From the NCBI GenBank assembly GCA_035568175.1, contig DATMON010000020.1:124001-188000 (forward strand): a DNA stretch of 64,000 bases, given 5' to 3'. Below are positions 8,238 through 16,620 of the stretch, piece after piece. A program made the position numbers and the translations under genes. The notes below the pieces were generated by a model. That model made no database searches, had not been told where the DNA came from, and worked only from the letters and a program-made list of their open reading frames with translations. Each line of letters begins with the position of its first letter. Positions within the stretch are counted from its first letter, which is position 1. This DNA comes from AV40 sp035568175 (GTDB taxonomy: Bacteria > Verrucomicrobiota > Verrucomicrobiia > Chthoniobacterales > UBA10450).

Positions 8238-9390
8238 CGTTGTCGTTCCTTTCGCTCAGGGAACGGCCAGAATCCTGACGCTTTCGGGCGTCCGAAGCCT
8301 GGAGGAGTGGAAGCGCGCCTTTCAGGATAAATGCAAAGATCACCGTTATTACGAGCTGATCGACCAGACGTTGGCGAACGATTTCGAATATCACTACCTC
8401 GCGCTCGAGGATAGTTCGGGAAGCATTCGCGCCATTCAGCCGATCTTCTTTGTCCGGCAAAACTTAGTCGAAGGAATGCGCGGAGGTTTCCGCAGGATTG
8501 TCGATCTTGTCCGGAAGAAATTTCCGAGATTCCTCACGATGCGGGTGTTGATGGTGGGTTGCGCCGCCGGCGCCGGCGAGCTGGGCGTTTGCAACGCGAA
8601 CGACGAGCGTTGGGCGGCCGAAGCGTTAGGCGCAACGCTTCGCAATTACGCCCGCGAGAACAAAGCTTCGCTTGTTGTTTTCAAAGATTTCCCGGCAAGT
8701 TACCGCTCGGCGCTGGCAGTTCTTTCCGAAAACGGATACGCGCGCGTGCCGAGCATGCCGATGACGCAGGTCGCGTTGCCATACCAAAATTTCGACGAAT
8801 ACCTGCAAACGCTTGGTTACGTCAGTCGCAAGAGCTTGCGCCGAAAATTCCGGAAAACGGAACGCGCCGCCAAGATCGAGATGGAAGTCGTGAACGATAT
8901 CTCGCCGCACATTGACACAATTTATCCGCTCTATCTCCAGGTGCACAAGCGCTCGCCGATGAAATTTGAGACCCTGACGAAGGAATTTTTCTGTCGTATC
9001 TCTCAAACCATGCCGGAGCGCGCCCGTTTTTTAATCTGGCGACAGTCGAACAAGACCATCGCCTTTAGTCTTTGCCTGGTTTGCGGCGACACGATTTACG
9101 ATGAATGCCTCGGCCTCGATTACGATGTCGCGCTCGGTCTCCATCTTTATTTTTACACCATGCGCGACGTGATCCATTGGGCGATCGATCAAAAGTTGCG
9201 CTACTATTGCAGCGGTCCGCTCAATTATGATCCGAAACTGCATCTCGGCCATGAGCTCGCACCGCTCGATCTTTACGTCCTGCACACGCGAGCGCTGTTG
9301 AATCCAATCTTCCACTTCGCCGTGAAATATCTCGAGCCGACGCGACACGATCCGATTTTGAAGAAATTTCCAAACGCAGATCAGCTTTGA
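8227..9390 (+). CDS. FemAB/GNAT-like acyltransferase
   Basis: A 387-residue cytosolic protein of the GNAT-fold FemAB-like/BioF2-like acetyltransferase group. Recognisable parts are the first GNAT half with EYHYLALEDSSGSIRAIQPI and VLMVGCAAGAGELGV, and the second half with YVSRKSLRRKFRKTERAAKI and the LGLDYDVALGLHLYFYTMRDVIHWAI block. Such enzymes transfer acyl or aminoacyl groups to lipids or cell-wall precursors; the substrate here is unknown. The ATG at 8227 overlaps the mscS stop. Two half-size membrane transporters follow, which hints at modification and export of a lipid-linked product. Confidence 0.75.
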   Translation: MRDDVVVPFAQGTARILTLSGVRSLEEWKRAFQDKCKDHRYYELIDQTLANDFEYHYLALEDSSGSIRAIQPIFFVRQNLVEGMRGGFRRIVDLVRKKFPRFLTMRVLMVGCAAGAGELGVCNANDERWAAEALGATLRNYARENKASLVVFKDFPASYRSALAVLSENGYARVPSMPMTQVALPYQNFDEYLQTLGYVSRKSLRRKFRKTERAAKIEMEVVNDISPHIDTIYPLYLQVHKRSPMKFETLTKEFFCRISQTMPERARFLIWRQSNKTIAFSLCLVCGDTIYDECLGLDYDVALGLHLYFYTMRDVIHWAIDQKLRYYCSGPLNYDPKLHLGHELAPLDLYVLHTRALLNPIFHFAVKYLEPTRHDPILKKFPNADQL

Positions 9391-9404
9391 GTCCGGGCCG
9401 TTAT

Positions 9405-9516
9405 TGTCATTCCGAGCGAAGCGGAGGAATCTCTTGCTATTTCTGTCCCAACTGTGGTCGGAAATATTTAGAGATGTCTCGGTCCGAGCCGGGCTGGCAT
9501 ATTCACTCGACATGAC
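9405..9516. repeat. TGTCAT-type inverted repeat, copy 1
   Basis: Begins TGTCATTCCGAGCGAAGCGG and ends ACTCGACATGACA, so the ends are inverted copies of TGTCAT/ATGACA. It fills the gap before the first EamA-like gene, whose ATG (9512) is inside the right end of the repeat. Related copies lie at 18021, 19819 and 34144. Confidence 0.85.
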
Positions 9517-9919
9517 AAACAATCGGCCTTCCGGATTCGCCAATCCGTGGTTACAGCTTGGGCTGAACATCATCTGTGTCGTTCTCTATGAATTGCTGCT
9601 GAAGGCGGGCGCCAAAAGCACGGCAGATCTCTCCCGAGCCTGGTCATGGACCGGAATAACCGGCCTCGCCTCTCCGCTAATCTGGCTGGCGATTGTCGTT
9701 ATTATTCTCGACCTGATAATTTGGCTCTATGTTCTGAAATACATCCCGCTTTCTATCGCGTTTCCTTTGTCGCGGGTGGTTGATGTTTTGGTCCCGATAA
9801 GCTGCTGGCTCATCCTTAAAGAAGAAATTTCCCCCTTACGATGGTACGGCATCGCCCTGGTGATCATTGGACTCGCGATCGTCGCCAAACCGGCTGCTCG
9901 TTTGGAGGAGCGTTTATGA
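9512..9919 (+). CDS. Half-size EamA/SMR-type membrane protein, subunit 1
   Basis: A four-helix inner-membrane protein of 135 residues. Helices lie at about 13-30, 48-70, 77-97 and 108-127, with the EamA/SMR-like end WYGIALVIIGLAIVAKP. The longer frame from 9404 translates the upstream repeat, so the ATG at 9512 is preferred. Its TGA overlaps the ATG of the next, similar gene (ATGA). Paired four-helix proteins of this type are typical of heterodimeric flippases or exporters such as ArnE/ArnF. The substrate is not visible. Confidence 0.75.
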   Translation: MTNNRPSGFANPWLQLGLNIICVVLYELLLKAGAKSTADLSRAWSWTGITGLASPLIWLAIVVIILDLIIWLYVLKYIPLSIAFPLSRVVDVLVPISCWLILKEEISPLRWYGIALVIIGLAIVAKPAARLEERL

Positions 9920-10260
9920 CCTGGTGGTCGCTCGTTCTTATTCTGGTCTGGCTGGCCACGTTCGTCGCAGGTCAGCTTTTTTTTAAAAGGGCCATGGAAT
10001 TGTCGAGCGTTACCGGATTCCGCAATCGAAAGACCATCGCCCTTCTAAGCGCGGGAATCTTTTCGATGACGATTTCGTTTCTCTTGAATCTCGGTCTGCT
10101 GCAGCGTTTCGATCTTAGCTACCTCTATCCCTTTCAAGGCCTAAGCATCATCATGATCGGGCTGCTGGCGGCAAAGATTTTGAAGGAGAAATTAACGTGG
10201 CGACTCACCATCGGCACGTTGTTGATCACCGCCGGGGTCATGCTCGTTTCAATGAGCTAG
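9916..10260 (+). CDS. Half-size EamA/SMR-type membrane protein, subunit 2
   Basis: A 114-residue membrane protein with four predicted helices (about 5-22, 36-56, 66-86 and 92-112). It is similar in design to its upstream neighbour, with which it overlaps by ATGA. A good ribosome-binding site (GGAGGAG) lies seven bases upstream of the ATG. The segment LGLLQRFDLSYLYPFQGLS and the ending LTIGTLLITAGVMLVSMS resemble the last half of EamA repeats. It most likely forms a heterodimer with the preceding protein. It overlaps the convergent arginase-like gene by 12 bases. Confidence 0.75.
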   Translation: MTWWSLVLILVWLATFVAGQLFFKRAMELSSVTGFRNRKTIALLSAGIFSMTISFLLNLGLLQRFDLSYLYPFQGLSIIMIGLLAAKILKEKLTWRLTIGTLLITAGVMLVSMS

Positions 10261-11124
10261 TGCTGGCCACAATCGTTCCAGCGCAGCGAAATTAATTCTT
10301 CGGGTTTCTTGAGGTGTCGGCAAAGGCAACCGCGGATGATCCCACTCGGAAGCGAAGCGTTGCTTCCAGCGCGCGTACTTCGGCGGCGAAAACGCGCCGC
10401 AAATATCGCCGGCGATGATTCGGCCGTGTCCGCGCAATTTCCCGAGCGCCCATTCGAGATCGGCAACTTCGAACCAGCCACTTTCCCAATTTGTCACCGC
10501 CTCCTCCGCGCGAAGACAATCGAGGTCGATCGTCACGTAAATATTTTGGCCGCGGAGATTCGCAGCGAATGCTTCGAAATTATTTCGCCAACTTTCGCGT
10601 AGGATCGCACCGCGACGTTGTCGATTTTTGATCGGACGCTGATCAGCCCAGGGATGAACTTCAAGCCGGCCTGCGCGCTCGGCGCTACGGTTGGCAAAAA
10701 TATTGTGCGGCCACCAGCACTCGAAATTTCCGCAGCCCCAAAGGGCGATATGTTGAACGTGCCCCAGCTCAAGCGCGCGATTGATCCAGCCGCCGCAGCC
10801 CCATTTCGGCGGACGCACATCCCAGTCCGGATGATTATCAAATGAAACGAGAACGACTGGTTCACCCAGTCGGCGAAGCCAAAGCGCACTGAGATAATGG
10901 AAATCGCCCGAGCCATAGAGAATGAACGGCGCAACTTGCTGAGCAAACTCGTTGTAGAATTTCTCGACTAACGATGGCGGCGCCGAAAAGCGTAATTCCG
11001 GGCCCCAGTTCCGCGCATCAAGCGCCGCCAAGTTCAGCGGTTCATCTCGCCAAGCGTCGTCGAGATTAAGGTGCAGGCCGTGGCTCAGAAAATTATTTCG
11101 GCGTGCGAGACTGGAAACGGGCAT
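10249..11124 (-). CDS. Arginase-fold protein (divergent ureohydrolase-like)
   Basis: A 291-residue protein with the metal-site pattern of the arginase/agmatinase/deacetylase fold. GSGDFHYLS (about residue 72) gives a histidine, LVSFDNHPDWDV (about 92) matches the DxHxD type motif as DNHPD, and VTIDLDCL (about 198) matches the DxD motif. Overall similarity to true arginases is low, so the substrate may not be arginine. The 5' end overlaps the 3' end of the upstream TPR gene by 32 bases, so the true start could be slightly downstream. The two appear to form one transcription unit. Confidence 0.65.
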   Translation of the reverse strand: MPVSSLARRNNFLSHGLHLNLDDAWRDEPLNLAALDARNWGPELRFSAPPSLVEKFYNEFAQQVAPFILYGSGDFHYLSALWLRRLGEPVVLVSFDNHPDWDVRPPKWGCGGWINRALELGHVQHIALWGCGNFECWWPHNIFANRSAERAGRLEVHPWADQRPIKNRQRRGAILRESWRNNFEAFAANLRGQNIYVTIDLDCLRAEEAVTNWESGWFEVADLEWALGKLRGHGRIIAGDICGAFSPPKYARWKQRFASEWDHPRLPLPTPQETRRINFAALERLWPALAH

Positions 11125-13042
11125 CGCTCGATTTCGCCACCCGAAGATTTTCCGCGGCTTCGGTCAGCGTTGGGTCGATTCGCAACGCTTCCTCGTATTG
11201 GATAATGGCCTGCGAAGTCTTGCCCTCGCGAAGAAGCAAACTGCCGAGATTGTTGTGGGTGTCGGCGCGCTTCGGATCGAGTCGGGCCGCTTCGAGATAG
11301 TGCGCTTCAGCTTTCTGCGAATCCCCTTTGGTCAAGAACGCCGCGGCCAACTCAGAATGCGCATCGGCCAGATTCGGATCGACTTCCAAGGCGCTTTGAT
11401 ATTGCGCGATCGCAGCATCGAGCTCGCCTCGTTTGTCGAGAAAGGCGCCGTAGGTGTAGAACAGGCGCGCGGCTAATTTTCTTGGAGTGAGACGAATTGC
11501 GTTCTCGTATTCAGCGCGAGCTTCGTCCGCCCGGCCGAGGCGCTCCAGAAGATAAGCACAACCGGCATGGACTTCTCCCGAGTCGGGAGCGAGCTGGATC
11601 GCGCGGTCGTAATATTTTTTGGCTTCATCCAACTTCGATTTCGACATCAACAGCGACGCCATATTGACATACACCTTCATGTAGCTTGGATCGAGTCGCA
11701 GCGTTGTCTGATATTCCTTCTCCGCTTCGTCGAACCGGCCGAGTTGCTGTAAGGTCGCGCCGTAATTATAATGTGCCCGCGCACTGGCTGGCAGATCAGC
11801 GGCCACATGACCGGTGCGATCCACGGGCGGAGCCGCGCGGTACACTTTGCCAAACCACATCGCTGTAAGCGGCATGACAAACGCGACCGCCCACTTGCTT
11901 GCGTGCAATGCCCAACCCGGTAAAAACCCGCCCAGGTTCACATCCGCCGTGCCTCCGGCGAGTCCGAGCGACTGGCGGGTCGATTTCTCGCGAACCTTCC
12001 AAATGAAACCGTCGTAGTAAAAATGCAGCAGCCCCGATGCTGCTACCACGCCGGTGAGCACACGCGTCAGCGTTTCCATTCCGATAGTCGAATTCAAATA
12101 ACCAATCGAACCGTAAGCAAAGACCAATCCGACATAGAGTCCGATCAAGGATCCGCTCCGACGGAAAATGAACCGCATGAATCCGCCGATGGAGCTGTCC
12201 TTCTCCACCCGGTTGCGGTTGTAAATCCAAACCAGCGACAAGTATTGGACGTCATGAAAAACTTCGAACAACGCGATACCGGCAAGAATATTGGCCACGC
12301 CGTTATTGCAGTACCACCAAAACGCAATGCTGGTGACGAAAAGCGCCAGCTTCACCGGATTCTGTCGCGTTCCCCCGACCCACATCCGCACATAGTTGGC
12401 CAGCCAAAGAATTGATATCGCCACTGCGACAAAGAGCAAAGTTTGCTGCAGAGCGTGAATTCCACCCGGCGAAATAAATGGCAGACCGCATCCGTAAAAT
12501 CCCTCCAGAGTATCGGTCATCCGGGCGGGAGAAAGAATCACCCCCGCCGCGAACCAGATCCCACACATCGCGAAATCGAGCCGCCGAGTGGGCACGGCAA
12601 ACGATCCCATCTTGGCATCGTAGATCCGGCCAAAGCCGTAGGTCTGCATCATTCCGTGCCAAACGCCCCAAAGAAACACAATCATCACGACCGGATTCGT
12701 CTTGATGTCCCAAAAATAAAAACCGACGCAGACGGCGAGCAGGAAAATGGGAGCGAGGATAAACCGCCAGCGAAAACGTTCGAACAATGCGCGATCGCCA
12801 TAGGCGCGGATCATTCCCGGCAAGTGGTGCCCCATTGCTCCAAAAGCGGCCACGAAAAGATAAATTTCCTGCGCGCTCCAACGGGCTTGAGCGAGGGTGA
12901 AAAGCGGAATGATCAACAGCGGCGTCCCAACGTAAAGAATCAGGTCGCGCCAACTATCGAGAATCCAGACGTTTCGCTTCGGCACGGTTGTTGGGACCGG
13001 TGGAACCGTTTGCGGACGCGAGAATGCGGTGACGTGCTGCAT
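11093..13042 (-). CDS. Multi-helix membrane protein with C-terminal TPR domain
   Basis: A 649-residue protein with about ten predicted membrane helices at residues 30-410. The helices contain histidine-bearing motifs (GAMGHHLPGMIRAYGD, WGVWHGMMQTYGFGRI, FEVFHDVQYLSLVWIYNRNR). They are followed by about six tetratricopeptide repeats (about residues 425-640) such as AHYNYGATLQQLGRFDEAEK and THNNLGSLLLREGKTSQA. The TPR part likely binds partners on one side of the membrane. Conserved histidines in membrane helices suggest an enzyme or metal/quinone role, but I cannot assign one. Confidence 0.8.
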   Translation of the reverse strand: MQHVTAFSRPQTVPPVPTTVPKRNVWILDSWRDLILYVGTPLLIIPLFTLAQARWSAQEIYLFVAAFGAMGHHLPGMIRAYGDRALFERFRWRFILAPIFLLAVCVGFYFWDIKTNPVVMIVFLWGVWHGMMQTYGFGRIYDAKMGSFAVPTRRLDFAMCGIWFAAGVILSPARMTDTLEGFYGCGLPFISPGGIHALQQTLLFVAVAISILWLANYVRMWVGGTRQNPVKLALFVTSIAFWWYCNNGVANILAGIALFEVFHDVQYLSLVWIYNRNRVEKDSSIGGFMRFIFRRSGSLIGLYVGLVFAYGSIGYLNSTIGMETLTRVLTGVVAASGLLHFYYDGFIWKVREKSTRQSLGLAGGTADVNLGGFLPGWALHASKWAVAFVMPLTAMWFGKVYRAAPPVDRTGHVAADLPASARAHYNYGATLQQLGRFDEAEKEYQTTLRLDPSYMKVYVNMASLLMSKSKLDEAKKYYDRAIQLAPDSGEVHAGCAYLLERLGRADEARAEYENAIRLTPRKLAARLFYTYGAFLDKRGELDAAIAQYQSALEVDPNLADAHSELAAAFLTKGDSQKAEAHYLEAARLDPKRADTHNNLGSLLLREGKTSQAIIQYEEALRIDPTLTEAAENLRVAKSSDARFQSRTPK

Positions 13043-13125
13043 GGAGCTACGGGGGCTCTATTTTCCGCAAACTGACGGGAAAATCAATCTTGGGTTACGT
13101 TGCCCGTAGTGTCACGCTGATTGCT

Positions 13126-13803
13126 TCAGGCAGCGGCAGTTTCTGGTTTTCGCGCTACGCCCGTTTTAAGAAAAACTTTGCCGCTCGGGCAAAAGCGAAA
13201 CACTTCGCAGTTCGCACAATCCGGTTTGCGCGCGAAACACCGCCGCCGGCCATGCCAAATCAACCAGTGACTCCAAACGGCCCAATATTCGCGCGGCACT
13301 AACTTCATCAGATCCTGCTCAATTTTCTCCGGGTCTTTGTGTTTCGTTAGGCCAAGCCGCTGCGACAAACGGATAACGTGGGTGTCAACGACGATCCCTT
13401 CGTTTATCCCAAACGCGTTTCCCAAAACCACGTTCGCTGTCTTTCGACCGACACCCGGCAGTTCACGCAGCTCTTCCATCGAATCGGGAACTTTTCCGTT
13501 AAATTTGCTGGCGATTGTCGATGTTGCCGCGCGAATGCTTTTCGTTTTGTTCCGGAAAAATCCGGTCGATTTGATCGCGTTCTCCAGCTCAGCCTGCGGG
13601 GCGCTGGCATAATCTTTTGCGCTCCGGTATTTCTTAAACAGCGCCGGCGTGACCATGTTCACCCGTTTGTCGGTGCATTGCGCTGACAGAATCGTCGCGA
13701 TCAGGAGCTCCAACGGATTCTTGAAATTCAGCTCGGTGTGCGCGTTTGGGTACACCTTTGGCCAAACCGCGATCAATCTTTTCACCCGCTCGCGCGCAGT
13801 CAC
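13126..13803 (-). CDS. nth: Endonuclease III (DNA glycosylase/AP lyase)
   Basis: Removes oxidised pyrimidines from DNA and cuts at abasic sites. The helix-hairpin-helix motif LPGVGRKTANVVLGNAFG holds the catalytic lysine, and VDTHVIRLSQRLGL holds the catalytic aspartate. The 4Fe-4S cluster cysteines follow the family spacing C-x6-C-x2-C-x5-C at the C-terminus (CFARKPDCANCEVFRFC). The GTG start at 13803 is preferred: it lies 8 bases after the hflX stop, and the protein then begins at the conserved helix RERVKRLIAVWP. A longer frame into hflX gives an Arg-rich, non-conserved extension. Confidence 0.93.
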   Translation of the reverse strand: MTARERVKRLIAVWPKVYPNAHTELNFKNPLELLIATILSAQCTDKRVNMVTPALFKKYRSAKDYASAPQAELENAIKSTGFFRNKTKSIRAATSTIASKFNGKVPDSMEELRELPGVGRKTANVVLGNAFGINEGIVVDTHVIRLSQRLGLTKHKDPEKIEQDLMKLVPREYWAVWSHWLIWHGRRRCFARKPDCANCEVFRFCPSGKVFLKTGVARKPETAAA

Positions 13804-13811
13804 GGAAGAGA

Positions 13812-15098
13812 CTAAGCCTGCTCGGCGTAACGCTCGAGTTTCTGCGCGAGCTCCGGCGGAACGTGCGCGACGATCAGCGCGCCCTCGCCCTCGTAACGCA
13901 GCTCCAGTACGTGACCAACCCGGTGAATCTCGGCGATCAGCGCCGATTCGCTCGCCGGAATGCGGAAACGCGAACGCAATCGCCATGCGCTGAGCGCATC
14001 CTGCAAGGCCTGGACAAGGTTGTTCACGCCTTCGCCAGTCCGCGCGGAGATCGCTACGCTGCCCGGAAATCGTTTCGTGTAAGTCTCGGCGAGTTCGCGA
14101 TTCTGCAGATTGTCGATCTTGTTGAAAACGATCACCGTCTGCTTTCCGAATGCGTTGAGTTCCTTGATCACGCCCTCGACTGCTTCGATCTGATCGTCCA
14201 CGCGAGAATGACTCAGATCGACAATGTGAATGAGAAGATCGGCCTCGCTCACTTCTTCCAGCGTCGCTTTGAACGATTCGATCAAAGTGTGCGGTAGTTT
14301 TCGCAAGAATCCGACGGTGTCGGTCAGCAGGACACGCTGTTTATTAGGCAAAACGAAACTGCGCGTCGTCGGATCGAGCGTAGCGAAAAGTCTGTTCTCG
14401 GCCACGACATCGGCGCCGGTGAGCAAATTCAAGAGCGTCGATTTGCCGGCGTTGGTGTAACCCACCACGGCCGCGACCGGCCATTGATGTCGCTTGCGGC
14501 CCTGTCGCTGGACCGCGCGAGTTTTTCGCACGGCTTCGAGTTCGCGCTCGAGTCGCGCGATCCGTTCCTGGACACGACGACGGTCCACTTCCAGTTGTGT
14601 TTCACCCGGGCCTCGCGTGCCGATGCCGCCCGTTTGCCGCGATAAGTGGTCCCACATCCGCGTCAATCGCGGCAGCAAGTATTGCAACTGTGCCAGCTCA
14701 ATCTGCAATCGGCCTTCGCGACTGCGCGCGCGCTGCGCAAAAATGTCGAGAATGAGCTGGGTGCGATCGAGCACTTTGCGCGCGAGCAGGTTTTCCAGAT
14801 TGCGTCCCTGCGCCGGCGAAAGTTCGTCGTCAAAAATCACCGACGTGACTTCTCGATCTTGAAAGGAGTGCTTGATTGCTTCCGCTTTGCCTTTGCCAAT
14901 ATAGTACGGCGCGGTCGGCTTTTGTAATTTTTGGGTAACGGTATCGACGACTTCAGCGCCGGCCGAGGTCGCGAGCTCGGCCAATTCTTCGAGCGAATCC
15001 TGCAGGTCCCATTTCGAAACGCCTTGCTTCTCGAGACCGATTAAGAGCGCGCGCTCGTGATTTTTTTTCGGACGTGTTTCAAACATTCCCTTGCGCAC
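13812..15098 (-). CDS. hflX: GTPase HflX
   Basis: A ribosome-associated GTPase of 428 residues that splits stalled ribosomes under stress. The N-terminal HflX domain has GGIGTRGPGETQLEVDRRR. The G domain has the P-loop VVGYTNAGKSTLLNLL, DTVGFLRKLPHTLIESFKAT (G3), VFNKID (G4) and SARTGEG (G5). The start overlaps the miaA 3' end by 20 bases, and nth follows 8 bases after its stop, giving a miaA-hflX-nth unit. The miaA-hflX order recalls the classical enterobacterial miaA-hfq-hflX order, here without hfq. Confidence 0.95.
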   Translation of the reverse strand: MRKGMFETRPKKNHERALLIGLEKQGVSKWDLQDSLEELAELATSAGAEVVDTVTQKLQKPTAPYYIGKGKAEAIKHSFQDREVTSVIFDDELSPAQGRNLENLLARKVLDRTQLILDIFAQRARSREGRLQIELAQLQYLLPRLTRMWDHLSRQTGGIGTRGPGETQLEVDRRRVQERIARLERELEAVRKTRAVQRQGRKRHQWPVAAVVGYTNAGKSTLLNLLTGADVVAENRLFATLDPTTRSFVLPNKQRVLLTDTVGFLRKLPHTLIESFKATLEEVSEADLLIHIVDLSHSRVDDQIEAVEGVIKELNAFGKQTVIVFNKIDNLQNRELAETYTKRFPGSVAISARTGEGVNNLVQALQDALSAWRLRSRFRIPASESALIAEIHRVGHVLELRYEGEGALIVAHVPPELAQKLERYAEQA

Positions 15099-16020
15099 GA
15101 GCCAGACGCGCTCGTTGCGAAATCCATTCCACAGCTTCGACGTGCGTAAGAAGCGATAAATTCAGCGAGTCAAAATTAGTTTGCCGCCGAAACCAGGTCA
15201 ACTGTCTTTTGGCGTAACGACGCGTCGCTTGTTGAATCGCGGCCACACATTGGTCGCTTCCGGACGAGTCCGTCCGACTGGCGGACAAGATCGACATCTT
15301 GCCGTCCAGCAACTCGCGAATCTCGCGCAGCCCGATCATCTTCGATGCCGTTTCGCTCATCGCGCCGGCCGTGCGCACTTCTTCGATCACTCCGGCGTCG
15401 AACATCGCTTCGACGCGGCGATTGATTCGCTCGTAAAGCTCATCGCGTTCGCGAAAGACGAAGACGCCGTTGATTCCAACATCGCTTTCCCATTCTTTTC
15501 GCGGTCCGGAGATTTTCTGCTCGCTCAGCAAACAAACTTCAATTGCCCGGACCAGTCGCCGGCGATTCTTAACATCGACCTTGCCTGCAGTTTCTGGATC
15601 AACCTTGAGCAACTTTTTGTGCAGGTCGTCGAGACTCATCTCATTGAGTTGCGCACGCAGATCAAGATCCGCCGCCGGCGCGCTTAATAATCCATGCGTC
15701 AGCGCTTTGACGTAAAGCCCGCTGCCGCCGACCACGATCGCGAGTTTCCCGCACGAATGAATTGCCGAGATCGCACCTAAAGCGCGCTCGCGGAATTTGG
15801 CCGCGCTCATCTCCTCCAAGATCGACGTCGTGCCGATGAGATGATGCGGCGCTTTGGCCAGCGTCGCTGCGTCGGGTTTTGCTGTCAGCAAATCGAGACC
15901 GCGATAAATTTGAAACGCATCCGCGCTGACAATTTCAGCGCCGAGCTCCGCGGCAACGTCCGCCGCGATCTCCGATTTGCCGGTCGCAGTGGGACCGACA
16001 ATGACGAACAGGCCGCGCAT
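15079..16020 (-). CDS. miaA: tRNA dimethylallyltransferase, with repeat-derived insertion
   Basis: Adds a dimethylallyl group to A37 of tRNAs that read UNN codons. It has the P-loop GPTATGKSEIA, the substrate motif SADAFQIYRG, PHHL, and GGSGLYVKALTHG; the C-terminal QATRRYAKRQLTWFR is also conserved. I chose the ATG at 16020 because the longer frame to 16047 reads through a terminator hairpin. Between LREIRELLDGKMS and CVAAIQQATRRYAK lie about 14 extra residues (ILSASRTDSSGSDQ). They come from a palindromic repeat plus one copy of the dispersed 11-mer. They fall in a surface loop, so activity is probably kept. Confidence 0.93.
   Translation of the reverse strand: MRGLFVIVGPTATGKSEIAADVAAELGAEIVSADAFQIYRGLDLLTAKPDAATLAKAPHHLIGTTSILEEMSAAKFRERALGAISAIHSCGKLAIVVGGSGLYVKALTHGLLSAPAADLDLRAQLNEMSLDDLHKKLLKVDPETAGKVDVKNRRRLVRAIEVCLLSEQKISGPRKEWESDVGINGVFVFRERDELYERINRRVEAMFDAGVIEEVRTAGAMSETASKMIGLREIRELLDGKMSILSASRTDSSGSDQCVAAIQQATRRYAKRQLTWFRRQTNFDSLNLSLLTHVEAVEWISQRARLARAQGNV
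15260..15286. repeat. Palindromic repeat inside miaA (CCGGACGAGTCCGTCCG core)
   Basis: A 27-base core beginning CCGGACGAGTCCGTCC and ending CTGGCGGAC, with a CGGAC/GTCCG hairpin. It matches 58709-58735 with two differences. The dispersed word AAGATCGACAT directly abuts its right end (15287-15297). It lies in frame within the conserved miaA gene. Confidence 0.85.
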
Positions 16021-16026
16021 AAACAA

Positions 16027-16068
16027 ATCGGGAGACGCGCGCTTCAATCAGCGCCACGTCTCCCCGAC
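16027..16068 (-). terminator. Rho-independent terminator after the RRM gene
   Basis: Read on the minus strand, the arms CGGGGAGACG and CGTCTCCCG enclose a 17-20 base loop and are followed by the T-rich stretch ATTTGTTT. It lies between the RRM gene stop and the miaA start at 16020. The overlap of this hairpin with a longer miaA frame argues against that frame's use. Confidence 0.75.
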
Positions 16069-16086
16069 TGAAATCACAGGCTGCGA

Positions 16087-16620
16087 TTAATCGTGCGAAC
16101 CGTGCGGGTGCTCGCTCGACTTCGCGCCGCTGACCACGAGCTTGCGTCCAAGGAATTCCTTGTCGTGCAATTCATCCACCGCGCGCTTGGCTTCCTCGAT
16201 CGTCTGCATCGACACAAACGCGAAACCTTTCGAGCGCTGGTTGTGGCGATAACTTACGACCTCGGCGTTTTGGACGTGGCCGACGCCGTTGAAAAGCTCG
16301 AAGAGATCGCTCTCGGTCGCGTCGAAGGACAGATTGCCCACGTAAAGACGCGGCGAAGTGACTTCGACTGGTTCAGGTTTACGCGCCGCCCGCGGTTGCT
16401 CCTGTGGCCGCTGGTGCTGCTGCTGTTGCTGACCGTTGCGCGATTGCGTCGCTGCTTTTCGTGTGTCGCCGCCATTTCCAAAAAATGCGGCGATGCGTTG
16501 CCAGAATGTTTTCTGCTTTGGAGCCGGCGCGCGTTGCTCTTGGAAACGCCCGCGACCTCCCCTTCGTCGAGTCCGACCGCGCCCGTGGCGCTGGCGTCTC
16601 CCCGGTTGATAAGAGTTCAT
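16087..16620 (-). CDS. RRM-type RNA-binding protein
   Basis: A 177-residue protein with one RNA recognition motif at about residues 90-168. RNP2 is LYVGNLSFD and RNP1 is KGFAFVSM, both intact. The N-terminal 85 residues are Arg/Gly-rich and then Gln-rich, a disordered RNA-binding tail longer than in typical bacterial RRM proteins of about 90-110 residues. The ribosome-binding site is GAGGATC before the ATG. A long, structured leader (16621-16963) precedes it, which would suit cold-shock or autogenous control as in cyanobacterial Rbp genes; that is inference. It has its own terminator. Confidence 0.9.
   Translation of the reverse strand: MNSYQPGRRQRHGRGRTRRRGGRGRFQEQRAPAPKQKTFWQRIAAFFGNGGDTRKAATQSRNGQQQQQHQRPQEQPRAARKPEPVEVTSPRLYVGNLSFDATESDLFELFNGVGHVQNAEVVSYRHNQRSKGFAFVSMQTIEEAKRAVDELHDKEFLGRKLVVSGAKSSEHPHGSHD

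Noticed and set aside
13804..13986. Longer start of nth into hflX
   Set aside because: The extra 61 residues are Arg-rich and not conserved; the GTG at 13803 gives a standard endonuclease III.
16021..16047. Longer start of miaA at 16047
   Set aside because: The segment would be read from a terminator hairpin of the RRM gene, and the P-loop begins correctly from 16020.
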